Below, piece after piece: positions 39,501 through 49,380 of a DNA stretch of 64,000 bases; position 1 is the first letter of the stretch, and each line of letters begins with the position of its first letter. Made by a program: the position numbers and the translations under genes. The notes under the pieces were generated by a model, which ran no database searches, was not told where the DNA came from, and was given only the letters and a program-made list of their open reading frames with translations. This DNA comes from Mansonella perstans (Eukaryota > Nematoda > Chromadorea > Rhabditida > Onchocercidae). The DNA lies in assembly GCA_037074765.1 (NCBI GenBank), contig JBAMDO010000190.1:42716-106715 (forward strand), written 5' to 3'.

Positions 39501-41360
39501 TCCTCAAGCAGTGATAAGCCACATTTGTCTTTTCGTCTCTCTGTCTATTTAATTATTTCTAACTAGCTACATCAAAAAAGTTGAAAAAATTTTGAAAATG
39601 CTATTTTTAGTTCAAAAGATAACAAAAAGTAAATTCAAAGAATGAATGAAAAATTTTTCACCAAAAAAAAAACAGAAAAATCAGAGAATATTGGTTTAAT
39701 CATTAATTTCATCATTTATAAAAAAACAAGAAATGAAAAAAAATTTAATTTAAAACTTAACATCTGTGCTTATCAATTATTTAAACTAAAAACTGATTAA
39801 ACATGTCAAATGCATAAGTGACATATACATTCTTTGATAATATTGGGAGAAATAAACAAATATCAAGCTAAAGTCTTTATAAACAAATATGAAGTAAAAG
39901 CAATCACTGACTACAAATGACATAATCATTTTTTTGCTTCAATGATTAGTCTAATCTTGATTAATCATTGAAGCAAAAGTGACTATACCATTTATAAATG
40001 AGAAATTTCCTTCCCGTTTTTTTCAATTAATATTAAAGAGTCAAGTGATAGCAAAAGATGAAGTTTTAGTTTGGGGAAAGTATCAGCTTAATCAATTTCA
40101 CTCATATAAAATTGATTCTTGGCAGTTTAACTCAAATATACAATGTGAAATTTCAAATTTACAATGTGAAATTACTCTATGATAATCAATTTATAAATTG
40201 ACCTTTTAAATGTATTTCAAAAAAGTTGAGAACACTATTTATAAAATCAATGATATAAATTTTATAGTAGTTAGAATTTTTTAATACTATATTTGCAGTA
40301 TTGATGACTTTCTCTTGTAATCCCTGTACCTAAATATATTTCTTTCAATGAAGCAAAAAATGATGAATTGTTGAAGCGACAAAACTTAACAACGAATCGA
40401 TATGAATCCTTGCACTAATTAGGTTAAGATATTAGTAACTATATAAAGGATATTCTTATCTGTTCAAAGTAACCGTTTTTATAAATTTCTATGAATATAA
40501 TAATAAATAGACCCTAGAGGTTTAATAGTTTTGCTTTTATTCCATTCAAACTAACTTTGTAAAACTGTTTGTTTCCCTTTTAAAGCATTTCATTCTTTAA
40601 TTTTCTATCTTATCGCTGACAAAAAGTTAATATTTTCTTACCCATTGTTATGAAAAATTTATCGATGAAATCATTTCTCATTAAAACTTTTAAAAACATT
40701 TTTACTATTGAAAATTCAAATTGCTCAAAATTTTACTAATATATTTTAAAATTAAAAGTAAATGTAGCAAGTGACGATAAAAAATGATAAAAATTCAAAA
40801 ATTACGAATATGGAATGCATGGAAAAAAATTTTGTAAATGCAATCAAAAAAAAAATCTGATAAAATATTTTTGAGTAATTTAAATATCTCTTTTTTGCTA
40901 ATCATTTTATCACTGACAGTTTGTTGCAAAATCAAATTATAGAAAAAAGAAAGCAAAAAACACATGATTATTCTTGAAACTAAAATTCATACAAATTCAT
41001 TTAAGTAAAAATTTCTCAAAAAAAAAGTTAGAATATTGAAAGCAGAAAGATGCAAATGTTGCGTTCAATAACTTTTTTAATAGGAATGAACAAATGATTA
41101 AATTAAAAAGTAATTCCACTTATAATTCCAGAATGCAATTAAATTATTATGCAAAAGCTATTTTATATCAGTCACCATCAATGTCATTAAAAATTTTTGC
41201 ACGAGTAAAAATATATTATTTCTTCTTTTAATTGAAAGAAATGTGTTTTAAATGTAGGACTGAAAAGTTAATATTTTAAATTTTATTGTGCGTTTCACGA
41301 ACTATTTCAGGATTACTATTAGTTACGGCAAAGTGATGCATGATAACAACTAATAATTAA

Positions 41361-41549
41361 CAAAAAAAAAGCGAAGTCAAAGCCAATTTTCAAGCACCAA
41401 GCATTGGACATCGCTTTAGACGGGAATTTGTTATGACCGATAGAACTTTCAAAGTTCTTACTGTTCTCCCACAAAATATGGCTTCATTTCAAACCATCAT
41501 TCTTCATAGTGCTTGGTCTTATCATATTTTTTGTCAGACTAACTGTTGA
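41361..41549 (+). other. 63-codon open, GC-richer island
   Basis: The frame between two stops reads, in part, SEVKANFQAPSIGHRFRREF and VMTDRTFKVLTVLPQNMASF, then HSAWSYHIFCQTNC. Given the local base composition, about 8% of random codons would be stops, so 62 sense codons in a row are notable. The first in-frame ATG is internal, so it would be an exon or a fragment, not a complete gene. No family is recognised. Confidence 0.28.
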
Positions 41550-42243
41550 TTTTTATCAGTCAAAACATAATATACAAAAGAAAAAAAAAGTGCATCTTAT
41601 GTACAATCATATCACTGTACCATGCCAATCTCTTCAGATCGTTATCACATTCAAATTTCAAATTGTGGTTATAAATAGAAACTTTCACAAATAAATTCCA
41701 ACTTCAATTTTCTCTACGAATTGTTTCTTTTTTTTGTAAACTGCTAATTTATTTTAGCATTTTTAAATGAAGAAAGTAAGTTGGGATTTAAGAGAACCGG
41801 AAAAGGTTTTTAGTTATAAAACAAGTCAATCCAACGAAATCAAATCAACATTCATATAAAGGTCATTTTCTTTTAGATGAATAATTTTTGCACTTGATTT
41901 CACTAATTTTTTCAAAACAGCTCTACAAATATTTAAGTGATTTGCTGAAATCATTTCAGGCTTACCTATATATTCATTTAAGTTTCATCATATTACCTTT
42001 AGATTTAAAACCATGCGGCTATTTAGTGTTTCAAAGTTAAAAGCGTTTCCTGCCACTAAAATTTTTTAACAAATATTTCAAATATTATGCGTGTAAATAT
42101 TGTACGAGAAAGAAATCTGAAAATTTTTTATTTTTTTAAATTTTTTCCAAACACGAAAATATGTGATAGGAGAAAATGCGAACTAAATTCCGTAATTGGA
42201 AAAGTTGAACTTATTCACATTCTACAGTTTATCGTTGCATCTA

Positions 42244-42531
42244 TCAATTTTCATTTTTTTGAAAATCTTTTTTACATTGCAAATTTCGGCTCAAATTCTT
42301 ATCACCCATCACCCACATTTTTTGCCCATTAATCTTTGCTTTGATAAACATTATAGTGTAACGAGAAATTGACAAGTCATTAATATCGCAATTTCTAGAA
42401 AACAAGAATGTCTTTGCTGGAATCATTGAGATATCAGGCGAAAATTTCCGGGGCATGATAAACATTTTTGGTATAAAAATGAAAAGTGGTAAATTTATTG
42501 ATATGATATTGTGCAAATTATAATCGTACAA
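42244..42531 (-). other. 95-codon open frame opposite a splice-bounded candidate exon
   Basis: The minus strand holds a 95-residue frame starting at ATG 42531. It has moderately protein-like composition (IPAKTFLFSRNCDINDLSIS). On the plus strand, 42399-42488 is bounded by a good acceptor (atttctag) and donor (gtaaat) and encodes NKNVFAGIIEISGENFRGMI and NIFGIKMKS. Only one strand is likely to be real. Neither product is recognised. Confidence 0.22.
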
Positions 42532-42977
42532 TATGATAACTATAGTGATTTGTGAAGATTAAATTTGTCGCTGAAATTTGATGCCACACTGAAGAGAAGG
42601 CAAGAAAATATAATAAATAATGAATGAAAATATGAATAAAACAGATACAATTGAATTACATCATAGTTCCGTGAATAAATCCATGCAAATGTACTTTGAC
42701 TTCAATGTATCCTCAAACATTTTTTATAACTTACATCATATATTCTGTCTCCTTCTCCCAAAACTCATCATATACACAAAATTATTAAAATATATCATTT
42801 CCAAACATTATTACAATCACTGAATATTTTGTATTTCAATAACAGATCAGTAAAAATTCCAAAATTTCAAATTACTAATGAGAATGTCTTAAAAACACAA
42901 TCGATATTACTATCAGTTCTACTAAAACAAATTTTTTTTTTTACCGCGACGTGAATCACAAAAGTTGACTACCATTG

Positions 42978-43172
42978 ATGGTGCACACAGTTATTTCCGT
43001 ATTTTCCTTTGAAGATTATCGCAGTGATAATTCGGTTTTAGACGTCGTCAAAACATCTATCGCTCGAATATTCAATGCAGTAAGCTCTCTTTCCCTCACT
43101 ATTTAATTCATACGGGAAATCTTTAACTAGTTGCAGCGAATAATTCGTTCAACAGAAGAATATGAAATTTAA
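42978..43172 (+). CDS. Hypothetical two-exon small protein
   Basis: An ATG at 42978 opens 34 codons (MVHTVISVFSFEDYRSDNSV, LDVVKTSIARIFNA) ending at a good donor (gtaagc). A 57-base intron then ends in ttgcag, and the phase-0 second exon (43137-43172) adds RIIRSTEEYEI and a stop, for 45 residues. A T-run and an ag lie shortly before the ATG and could serve trans-splicing. Alternatively the first exon splices to the island at 43920, which also begins in phase 0. No family is known. The intron size, splice sites and composition are gene-like, but there is no homology evidence. Confidence 0.33.
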
Positions 43173-43223
43173 TATTTATTTCACAAATGGTATTACAAAA
43201 CTTGAGATAAATTGGGAGACACA

Positions 43224-43396
43224 ATGGATGGCTATGGCATCTATGGTGATAATTGTATACTGGATTATGGAAAAAATGTTGATATGTCAGAAATCTTTTT
43301 ATCTGACAATATGCAATGGAATCAGTAACATGGAGAGAAATGGCTCTACATGAAGCATTTATCTACAGGAGCTTTTATAACCAAAATCAAATATAA
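43224..43396 (+). pseudogene. Frame-shifted protein-like fragment
   Basis: Two overlapping frames have coding-like composition. 43224-43328 begins MDGYGIYGDNCILDYGKNVD and ends at a TAA. 43316-43396, one base out of phase, reads MESVTWREMALHEAFIYRSF before its TAA. Together they look like one protein segment broken by a single-base shift. It could instead be two exons, since gtaaca follows MQWN. The origin is unknown. Confidence 0.22.
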
Positions 43397-43492
43397 AATG
43401 CCAATGAAAAGGATCGGACGGATGGAGACCGTTTGGATTTGCATACAAATATTATAATCAATGTTACAAAAGATGCTAAACATAATATACCT

Positions 43493-43600
43493 TTATTTGG
43501 ACATTTTGATCAAATTTTCTTCGGATTTTTCGGCTGAATCCTCATCAGTCTTCTTATTTCCAGTATCTTTTTGCCTAAATAGTCCGTTTTCCTCCATCAT
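43493..43600 (-). other. 35-residue charged small frame, minus strand
   Basis: An ATG at 43600 opens 35 codons rich in E, K, D and N (MMEENGLFRQKDTGNKKTDE, then DSAEKSEENLIKMSK) ending at a TAA that overlaps an AATAAA. It may be a disordered exon or a small protein. It is opposite in strand to its neighbours, and nothing shows expression. Confidence 0.2.
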
Positions 43601-43919
43601 TTTTCACTAACTATTTTCATTCGTTTCTGGAAGACTCATCCGAACATTTCTTTTTTATTCGTGGACAATGAGTTCATCTTTCCTTCAATTCTTTTATAAA
43701 TTTTATTCCTGAAATAATATGCAAATTTTTCGAGTAATTAAATCATTTTAATTTTCAAAAATAATTGTTATTTCTGTTTAAAAAAGCAAAAAATCTCTAA
43801 TAGACTAATTTTTTCATAATCATTGATTGCTTCTGACAAATATTTACATATTTATTAATGACATAAATAAAGCAAAGTTATGATTTCGTTCATTTGTACT
43901 GTCATAGCTCATATTGTAG

Positions 43920-44380
43920 AGCTGTCCTAAAATTGCTATGTCGAGGGGGATATATTTTGATTATGGCGAGAAGTCAGTCAAGAAACGGAAAACTCAAGTT
44001 CGTGAAAATGAAGTCAGATTAATTCTTTCTTTCCCCTATTTTGCTAATATCGTTCAGAATTAGGGATAAATTTAAATTAAACGGTATTTGTTGTTTTCAA
44101 TTTTAGGATATCATTATTTTCACGTATATTTTTACTTCAAAAATATTAAACAAATAAAAAGAAAAGTGTACAGAAAAGAAAAATTTCGACAACATACTCA
44201 GATAATTGAACGTTTTGATAAAAAATATTTATCATTTATAAGATGGAATCAAGAGAGAATCAAGGAGAATCGGATAAAAATTTGTCACCGGTCGAAAATA
44301 GAAAAAAAAAACATCATATTTGGAAACGTACTAACTATGCTGAAGCTGATGAAGTACACTTTTGTTATGTCAATTTTTAA
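43920..44380 (+). CDS. Hypothetical two-exon 3' gene end with poly(A) signal
   Basis: After tattgtag, a frame from 43920 reads SCPKIAMSRGIYFDYGEKSV and KKRKTQ, then a gttcgt donor, a form used three times in epg-5. It can join in phase 0 to 44243-44380, which encodes MESRENQGESDKNLSPVENR and KRTNYAEADEVHFCYVNF before TAA. An AATAAA lies 55 bases downstream at 44435-44440. A competing 100-codon lysine-rich frame covers 44088-44390. If combined with the exon at 42978, all junctions remain in phase 0. No family is recognised. The poly(A) signal and composition support a real gene end more than its exact structure. Confidence 0.3.
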
Positions 44381-44504
44381 TATAAAATGAAAAGTACAAA
44401 AACATAATAATATGACGATTGTCCAAATTACTACAATAAATTAATTCAAAAAAAAAAAGTATGAAAGAAAGAATTTAATTTTACACAAAATTTAGGTAGA
44501 CAAA

Positions 44505-44697
44505 ATGGGTTTTAATGGCGATGATAAACAAGATGATTCGATAATTAGAAGAAAATCTCGTCTACGTATGTAAAAAGTTTAACTTTTAAACAATGCTTAC
44601 CTCAAATAATTGTTAACTCTTGAGATGTATTGAAATTAGCAGTTGGTCAAGTTGCAACAACTGATACCAAAAAAAAATCAGATATTTAGTACAGTAA
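44505..44697 (+). other. Possible tiny two-exon gene
   Basis: Following tttag, an ATG at 44505 opens MGFNGDDKQDDSIIRRKSRL and meets an excellent donor (gtatgt at 44566). A phase-compatible piece after an acceptor at 44639 or 44642 reads GQVATTDTKKKSDI and a stop at about 44685-44687. That would be a 35-residue hydrophilic protein. It cannot be joined directly to the exon at 45447, because the phases differ. Confidence 0.2.
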
Positions 44698-45470
44698 TCC
44701 ATAAAATATTAGTTACTTTCTTCATCGATAATATTATTATGATCTTTAATATTTTGATTCATTTTGAGGTTATCTATACCATATGGAGAAATAAAACTTT
44801 CGTTAAAGTATAATTAAATGACAAGAAAACATTAGAGAAGGGGGGAGGCTAAATTCTTTATCAATCATCGATAATTTTCTTAATCGAAGAATCTTTATAA
44901 TTTTGATCGTTATTTGTTATCTCTTAACTGCAAATACTTTTAATGCAAATTTTAGCGCATGAAAAAGGAAGAAAGTCAAGACATTCGGGAAGAACGCACG
45001 GAAAAGTATCTAGTTACTTTTTTTACAAATGCTAATACTTATTTGCCGAATTTCAAACAAAAAAGCTATTGCTGAGCAAAAAAATTTTTTACTCAAAAAT
45101 TTGTTGTTCAGAGGAAGTGTTTGAAATCCAATTTAAAACTGCCATTTTTTTATAGCTTGAAATGACTTTTATAATAAACACAAACTATCTAGTCGTTTCG
45201 GAATCGAATCAAATGATTCTGTTATATTTTCATTTTCGGAACCCAAAGATTCAATGTACATTTCGATTCTTTTAATGCATCCATTACTCTCTAACCATTT
45301 TCCAATATTTCATTATTTAACAAGCCTTCTATAAATTTTCAACTCTCGATACGTGAAACCTTAGTTACTCTATTCCATGCGGTGTTTTCTCGAATTATTC
45401 AATCGTTACTGATAATTTATTGTGACACTCTTGCATAAATTTTCAGGAGAAAAAACATGATGAAGAAAGG

Positions 45471-46323
45471 ATGAAGCCATTGATACATGAAAATGTTGTA
45501 AGTGAAAACGATGAAAATGAACGGAAAAAGCAAAGAAAAAGAAAGAAGAAAGATTTGCATGTGACAGTGAGTGATACGCAAATGGTAACGTCGAAAACGA
45601 TAGAGGAAGAACAGCTACCGCTTAACCGAAAAGGTTCCAAAAAAGGGAGTACTAGTGAGGATGATACTGAATCAGATACTGAAGGGATGAATGTTTTGAC
45701 ACCTAGAGACAAATTATCACCGAGAGAGGAATTGTCACCGCGGCAATCTTCAAGGGAAAGTACGCAAACAGCACTATGTGCACCATCAATGGTAATCATT
45801 TTTTTTTATAAAATCATTCCTAGTAAAAGAAATTTGTTTCGGTAGAAACTAATAGTAGCAGTATCGGTTTTAGTCTTTTCAACTATTATTTATTTTTGAA
45901 ATTTTGTTTGAAATTTTTTAAATTTAAGATATGCAATGATTGTAAGAATATTTCGAAATAACAAATTTAAATAATTTAATAACTAGAAGGAAATTGGAAG
46001 GAGAAAATTATTCTCTTACAAATCTGAAATTTCTTTAATCAAATTATCTTTAATTTTTTGAAAAAAAAAGAGCTGATAATTATTATTAATGAAATTATTA
46101 ATTTCAGGAATCAATGTTATCTGAAGATGATGAGAATATGGATGATAAAAAAACGTTTAAGGATACATTGAAATCGCACTATGCCAGCATGTATTTATCT
46201 ACAGAATTACGATATTGGATTGTACTTGCTTTATTCATAATTGCACTTATTATTTATCGTAGTTTTTTGCCTCCTGTTCACTGTGACATTAAATTTCAAC
46301 AACAGTTTCAACAAAAAATTTAA
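45471..46323 (+). CDS. Orphan charged protein with one C-terminal membrane segment
   Basis: Two exons, 45471-45791 and 46108-46323 (donor gtaatc, acceptor atttcag, phase 0), give 178 residues. The first 140 are highly charged and probably disordered. They include a basic KKQRKRKKK stretch at about residues 19-27 (nuclear-localisation-like) and a Ser/Pro/Arg stretch with TPRDKLSPREELSPR. Residues ~143-157 (YWIVLALFIIALIIY) are one membrane segment, followed by a ~20-residue tail. This fits a tail-anchored or type II protein of the ER or nuclear envelope, but that is inference. The reading frame is open upstream to the acceptor at 45446, so an earlier start in another exon is possible; otherwise that acceptor may take a spliced leader. 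I do not recognise the family. Confidence 0.7.
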
Positions 46324-46387
46324 TTGTCACCTAAATCATCTATTAATAATTATATTTGTACGATTAGTTATAATCGTATGTCGTTTC

Positions 46388-46393
46388 AATAAA
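46388..46393 (+). terminator. Poly(A) signal of the orphan membrane protein gene
   Basis: AATAAA 65 bases past the TAA at 46321-46323, followed by a T-rich stretch. Confidence 0.6.
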
Positions 46394-46532
46394 ATTTTTC
46401 ATTTTTACGTTTTCAATGCTTCGAACAATCACTGCAAGAATTCCTGTTTTCCAGAATGATCGTAATAAAAATTATAAGTTTAAATCGATTGTAAGTTTGT
46501 GAGTCGATTGTAAATTGTAAGTCGATTGTAAA

Positions 46533-46914
46533 TTATAAGTTTAGGTTGAGAGAATGATATAAATCAACCTCATCATCGTCTTCATCAATATTTGCTATCA
46601 TTGTCATGAAATCTTTAAATTTCAATTTCAAATAACTCCAACCAAAGATCATAATGAGATACATCTATCCCCGGGACATTCATAGTTTCTTTCAATTTCT
46701 CTCTATGATTCATCACTATTGTGTGACTCAAATATTCTCTTCTTTCTACTACACATTTATCGCTGTCCCAAATATCTGATAAAAATCATCCTTGTATATT
46801 TTTACCGATAAAATACGCTATGAGCCATATTTGAAAAAATTTTAATGGGATTTTGTTACTTCCATTTTGGGGATTCAAATTGCGTAGTTTGTAAAGGTCA
46901 CATTTTCTCCTTCC
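46533..46914 (-). pseudogene. Decayed reading frame of unknown origin
   Basis: On the minus strand, 46914 down to 46615 is a 100-codon frame with a single internal stop (TGA at 46786-46788) before its end. It contains KCDLYKLRNLNPQNGSNKIP, KFFQIWLIAYFI, SDIWDSDKCVVERREYLSH and MNHREKLKETMNVPGIDVS. A second frame, 46652-46533, continues with MIFGWSYLKLKFKDFMTMIA and NIDEDDDEVD, as if a frameshift had occurred near 46640. In DNA this A+T-rich, about eight stops are expected per 100 random codons, so this is probably a former coding region. A 30-base intron-like gap (GT..AG, phase-compatible) spans the stop but is shorter than normal nematode introns. No parent family is recognised. Confidence 0.45.
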
Positions 46915-47938
46915 TTATATGAAGGAATTTATGTCACAATATTTTTTTCATTATTTCATTTAATTCGGATGATATAGTAGTTTGCAATAATAATAATGAT
47001 AATAAAATATTTTAAATAACTGTAGCAAAATGATGATTTTAGGTAAGTTAAGGAAAAAAATCGAGAGCAAAGTAATTGAAAGAAAAAATTAATATTTAAT
47101 CATAGTTACTGGAATTTCTAACACTCTTTCCATTACTATAATTGTGAAAAAAAAAACTGAAAAAACAATTTAATATTTATTTGATAATATTTGAAATGGC
47201 TTAGAGTTAATCTTTCACTCATTTAATTTAATTATTACTTTCAACTATTTTTTTATTGCTTTATCCTTTACAGTCGTTTTTTGAGAGATAGTACTGAAAT
47301 AACAATACCTAAATTTGTAATTGATAATTCGAAATGAATGTTTTTTTTTTTTTCAAATCACTGATAAGATTAACCAACTGATTATTGATTTAGGATAGAA
47401 TTGTAGTATTTGCATGCATATCACTAAAATAACAATAGTTAAATTCATAATTGATAATTCAAAATGAATGTTTTTTGCCAATCATTAATAAGATTGATCA
47501 ATCGATTATTGATTTAAAATATAATTCTTTTCCATTTATGGAAAATTTCTCTTCCTCTTTTTTTCTTTTTTTCATCATTTCAAAATCAATTTTTTTTTAT
47601 TTTTCCATTTCCTTTTTGACAGTCCTTAAGTGTTTGTTCAATTTCTTTCTTCAACTACTCATCACTGTTTCGATGCATTCATCATAATTATATCTTTACC
47701 TTTTTTCTTTACCTTTTTTTCTTTTTTTCAGCTCTTCCAATTTTCATCTTTGTTAGTTTATTATTGTTATTATTTGCCTTACTTTTAATAATATCTATTT
47801 AATGATTTATTCATATGTTTAGCACATTAATTTGTTTGTTCATAAATTGCAGCAAAAAGTAATTATTAACATCGTTGACCTCTAAAAAATAGTCAGTAAA
47901 GCCGTTGACCTTTAACCTAATATATAGGTACTGTATAA

Positions 47939-48011
47939 GATCGAAAATGTATAATTGCGATTGATCCTGACCAGGAGGAACTTTTAAAGGCTGTTGGAGT
48001 CTATTACCAAA
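47939..48011 (+). other. Coding-like island, possible exon
   Basis: In an A+T-rich setting, the frame DRKCIIAIDPDQEELLKAVG then VYYQ is followed by gtatgc, a donor-like site. The frame stays open to 48160 only by running into an ATT repeat. Just to its left are two copies of cgttgacct, a motif also in the epg-5 intron 2 repeat. No family is recognised. Confidence 0.22.
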
Positions 48012-49299
48012 TGTATGCCAAAATTTTTTCTTTTTCTGTTAACATTCAAGGATTTGTCAACCCATATTCGAATTATTTCTACTCGTTATCAATTATTGAT
48101 TGTTATTGTTATTTATTAATTGTCATCATTATTATTACTATTATTAATATTAATTGGTAATAGACACTGAGAAAATATGATTAGGAAAAGCAAATGCTTA
48201 CCATATATTACATTGCTAATATATAAAACTTCAAAAAAAAAAGTGCTAATATAAAGTTTTTTTTTTTTTGTTTACTTCAACAATGTGAAATAATTCCGGT
48301 TAACGTTGAAAATTTTTTGAACACATTATGTAAAAAGATTTTTTTCTAAATCAGCAAAAAAATAAAATAGTTAAAAATTCAAGTTTTCCCACTAAATTAC
48401 AATTACATTTATTGGTTGATTTAAATCATTGAATGATTGTATCTTCATATTTTTATTCATACAAATATTTTGATGCTAATTGAAAATATTTCATTTCCAA
48501 AATTAACGAATTTTTAAATTTTACTTTGAGTTTCTTTTTTCTCAAAATGCTTCTCGTTTTTAAAAATTCAGGTTTTTCACACCAAATTGCAATATGAAAT
48601 TTTGCAAATTTTTTAAATTTCACTTAGTTTTCTTGAAACGCTTCTGTTTTTCTTCAAATTTTCTTATATATTATACAAATTATTTTTTCTCTAATTCTCT
48701 AATTGATCATCATTTTCTTTTTTTATTTCTTTTCTTACAACAAATGAACTTATTTGAAAATCATTCTATCTTCTTCATTTTTGTTTTTCTTTACTGCATC
48801 ACATTTCAAAATTGTATTTTAATTTGTGCTAAATGATTTTTTCGGAAAAAAAACCACTTTATAATCAAATAAATTGTATTTGCACACTTAAAATAAAATT
48901 TTGACAAATAATTAATAGCCAAAGTTATGTATGAGAAAGTTTGAGAAAAATTAATAAAAATTATGCATTAAAATTAATGACTAATGAATAAATGGAATAT
49001 ATGTCTGGCACACGAAAATAGTGTTTCATTATTTCATTAATGAAATGCTATTTTTTTTCTTTCCTTTTTCTCTCTGTTCTTCAAAAGCAGTTGTAGCTAT
49101 GGTGACATGGCTAATAATAACTTCCGATAACAATATTGAAATTATCAGTAGAATTTCACAAAAATGAATTAAAAGTTTTATTATGCATTATAAAAATTTC
49201 GTTGGTGAAATATTAATTTGATCCAATTAATTTTAATCATCTTCTTTAGATCATTTTCTTCCTTTATAGGCTATCTTTCATATTTCTTTTATTTTTATT

Positions 49300-49380
49300 T
49301 TTATTATTATTATTACTATTATTATTATTACTGTTATTATTATTATTATTTATTATTATTATTGCTGTCGTTATTATCAT
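49300..49380. repeat. ATT/TTA microsatellite
   Basis: Long run of attatt with scattered single-base changes (att actgtt, gctgtcgtt). It explains the tyrosine/leucine-only open frame found over it. Confidence 0.95.

Noticed and set aside
44088..44390. 100-codon lysine/isoleucine-rich plus-strand frame
   Set aside because: Composition is that expected from A-rich DNA, and the frame has no ATG near its start. The overlapping 45-codon frame fits better, although the longer one is not excluded.
45443..45799. 118-codon frame antisense to the orphan membrane protein exon
   Set aside because: Serine/phenylalanine-rich shadow of the plus-strand exon, which has proper splice sites and a continuation exon.
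30207..46400. Insertion of endosymbiont (Wolbachia) DNA as the source of the protein-like islands
   Set aside because: Considered because filarial genomes carry such insertions, but I saw no bacterial gene I could name, no gene-dense stretch and no change to bacterial-type codon use over more than about 200 bp.
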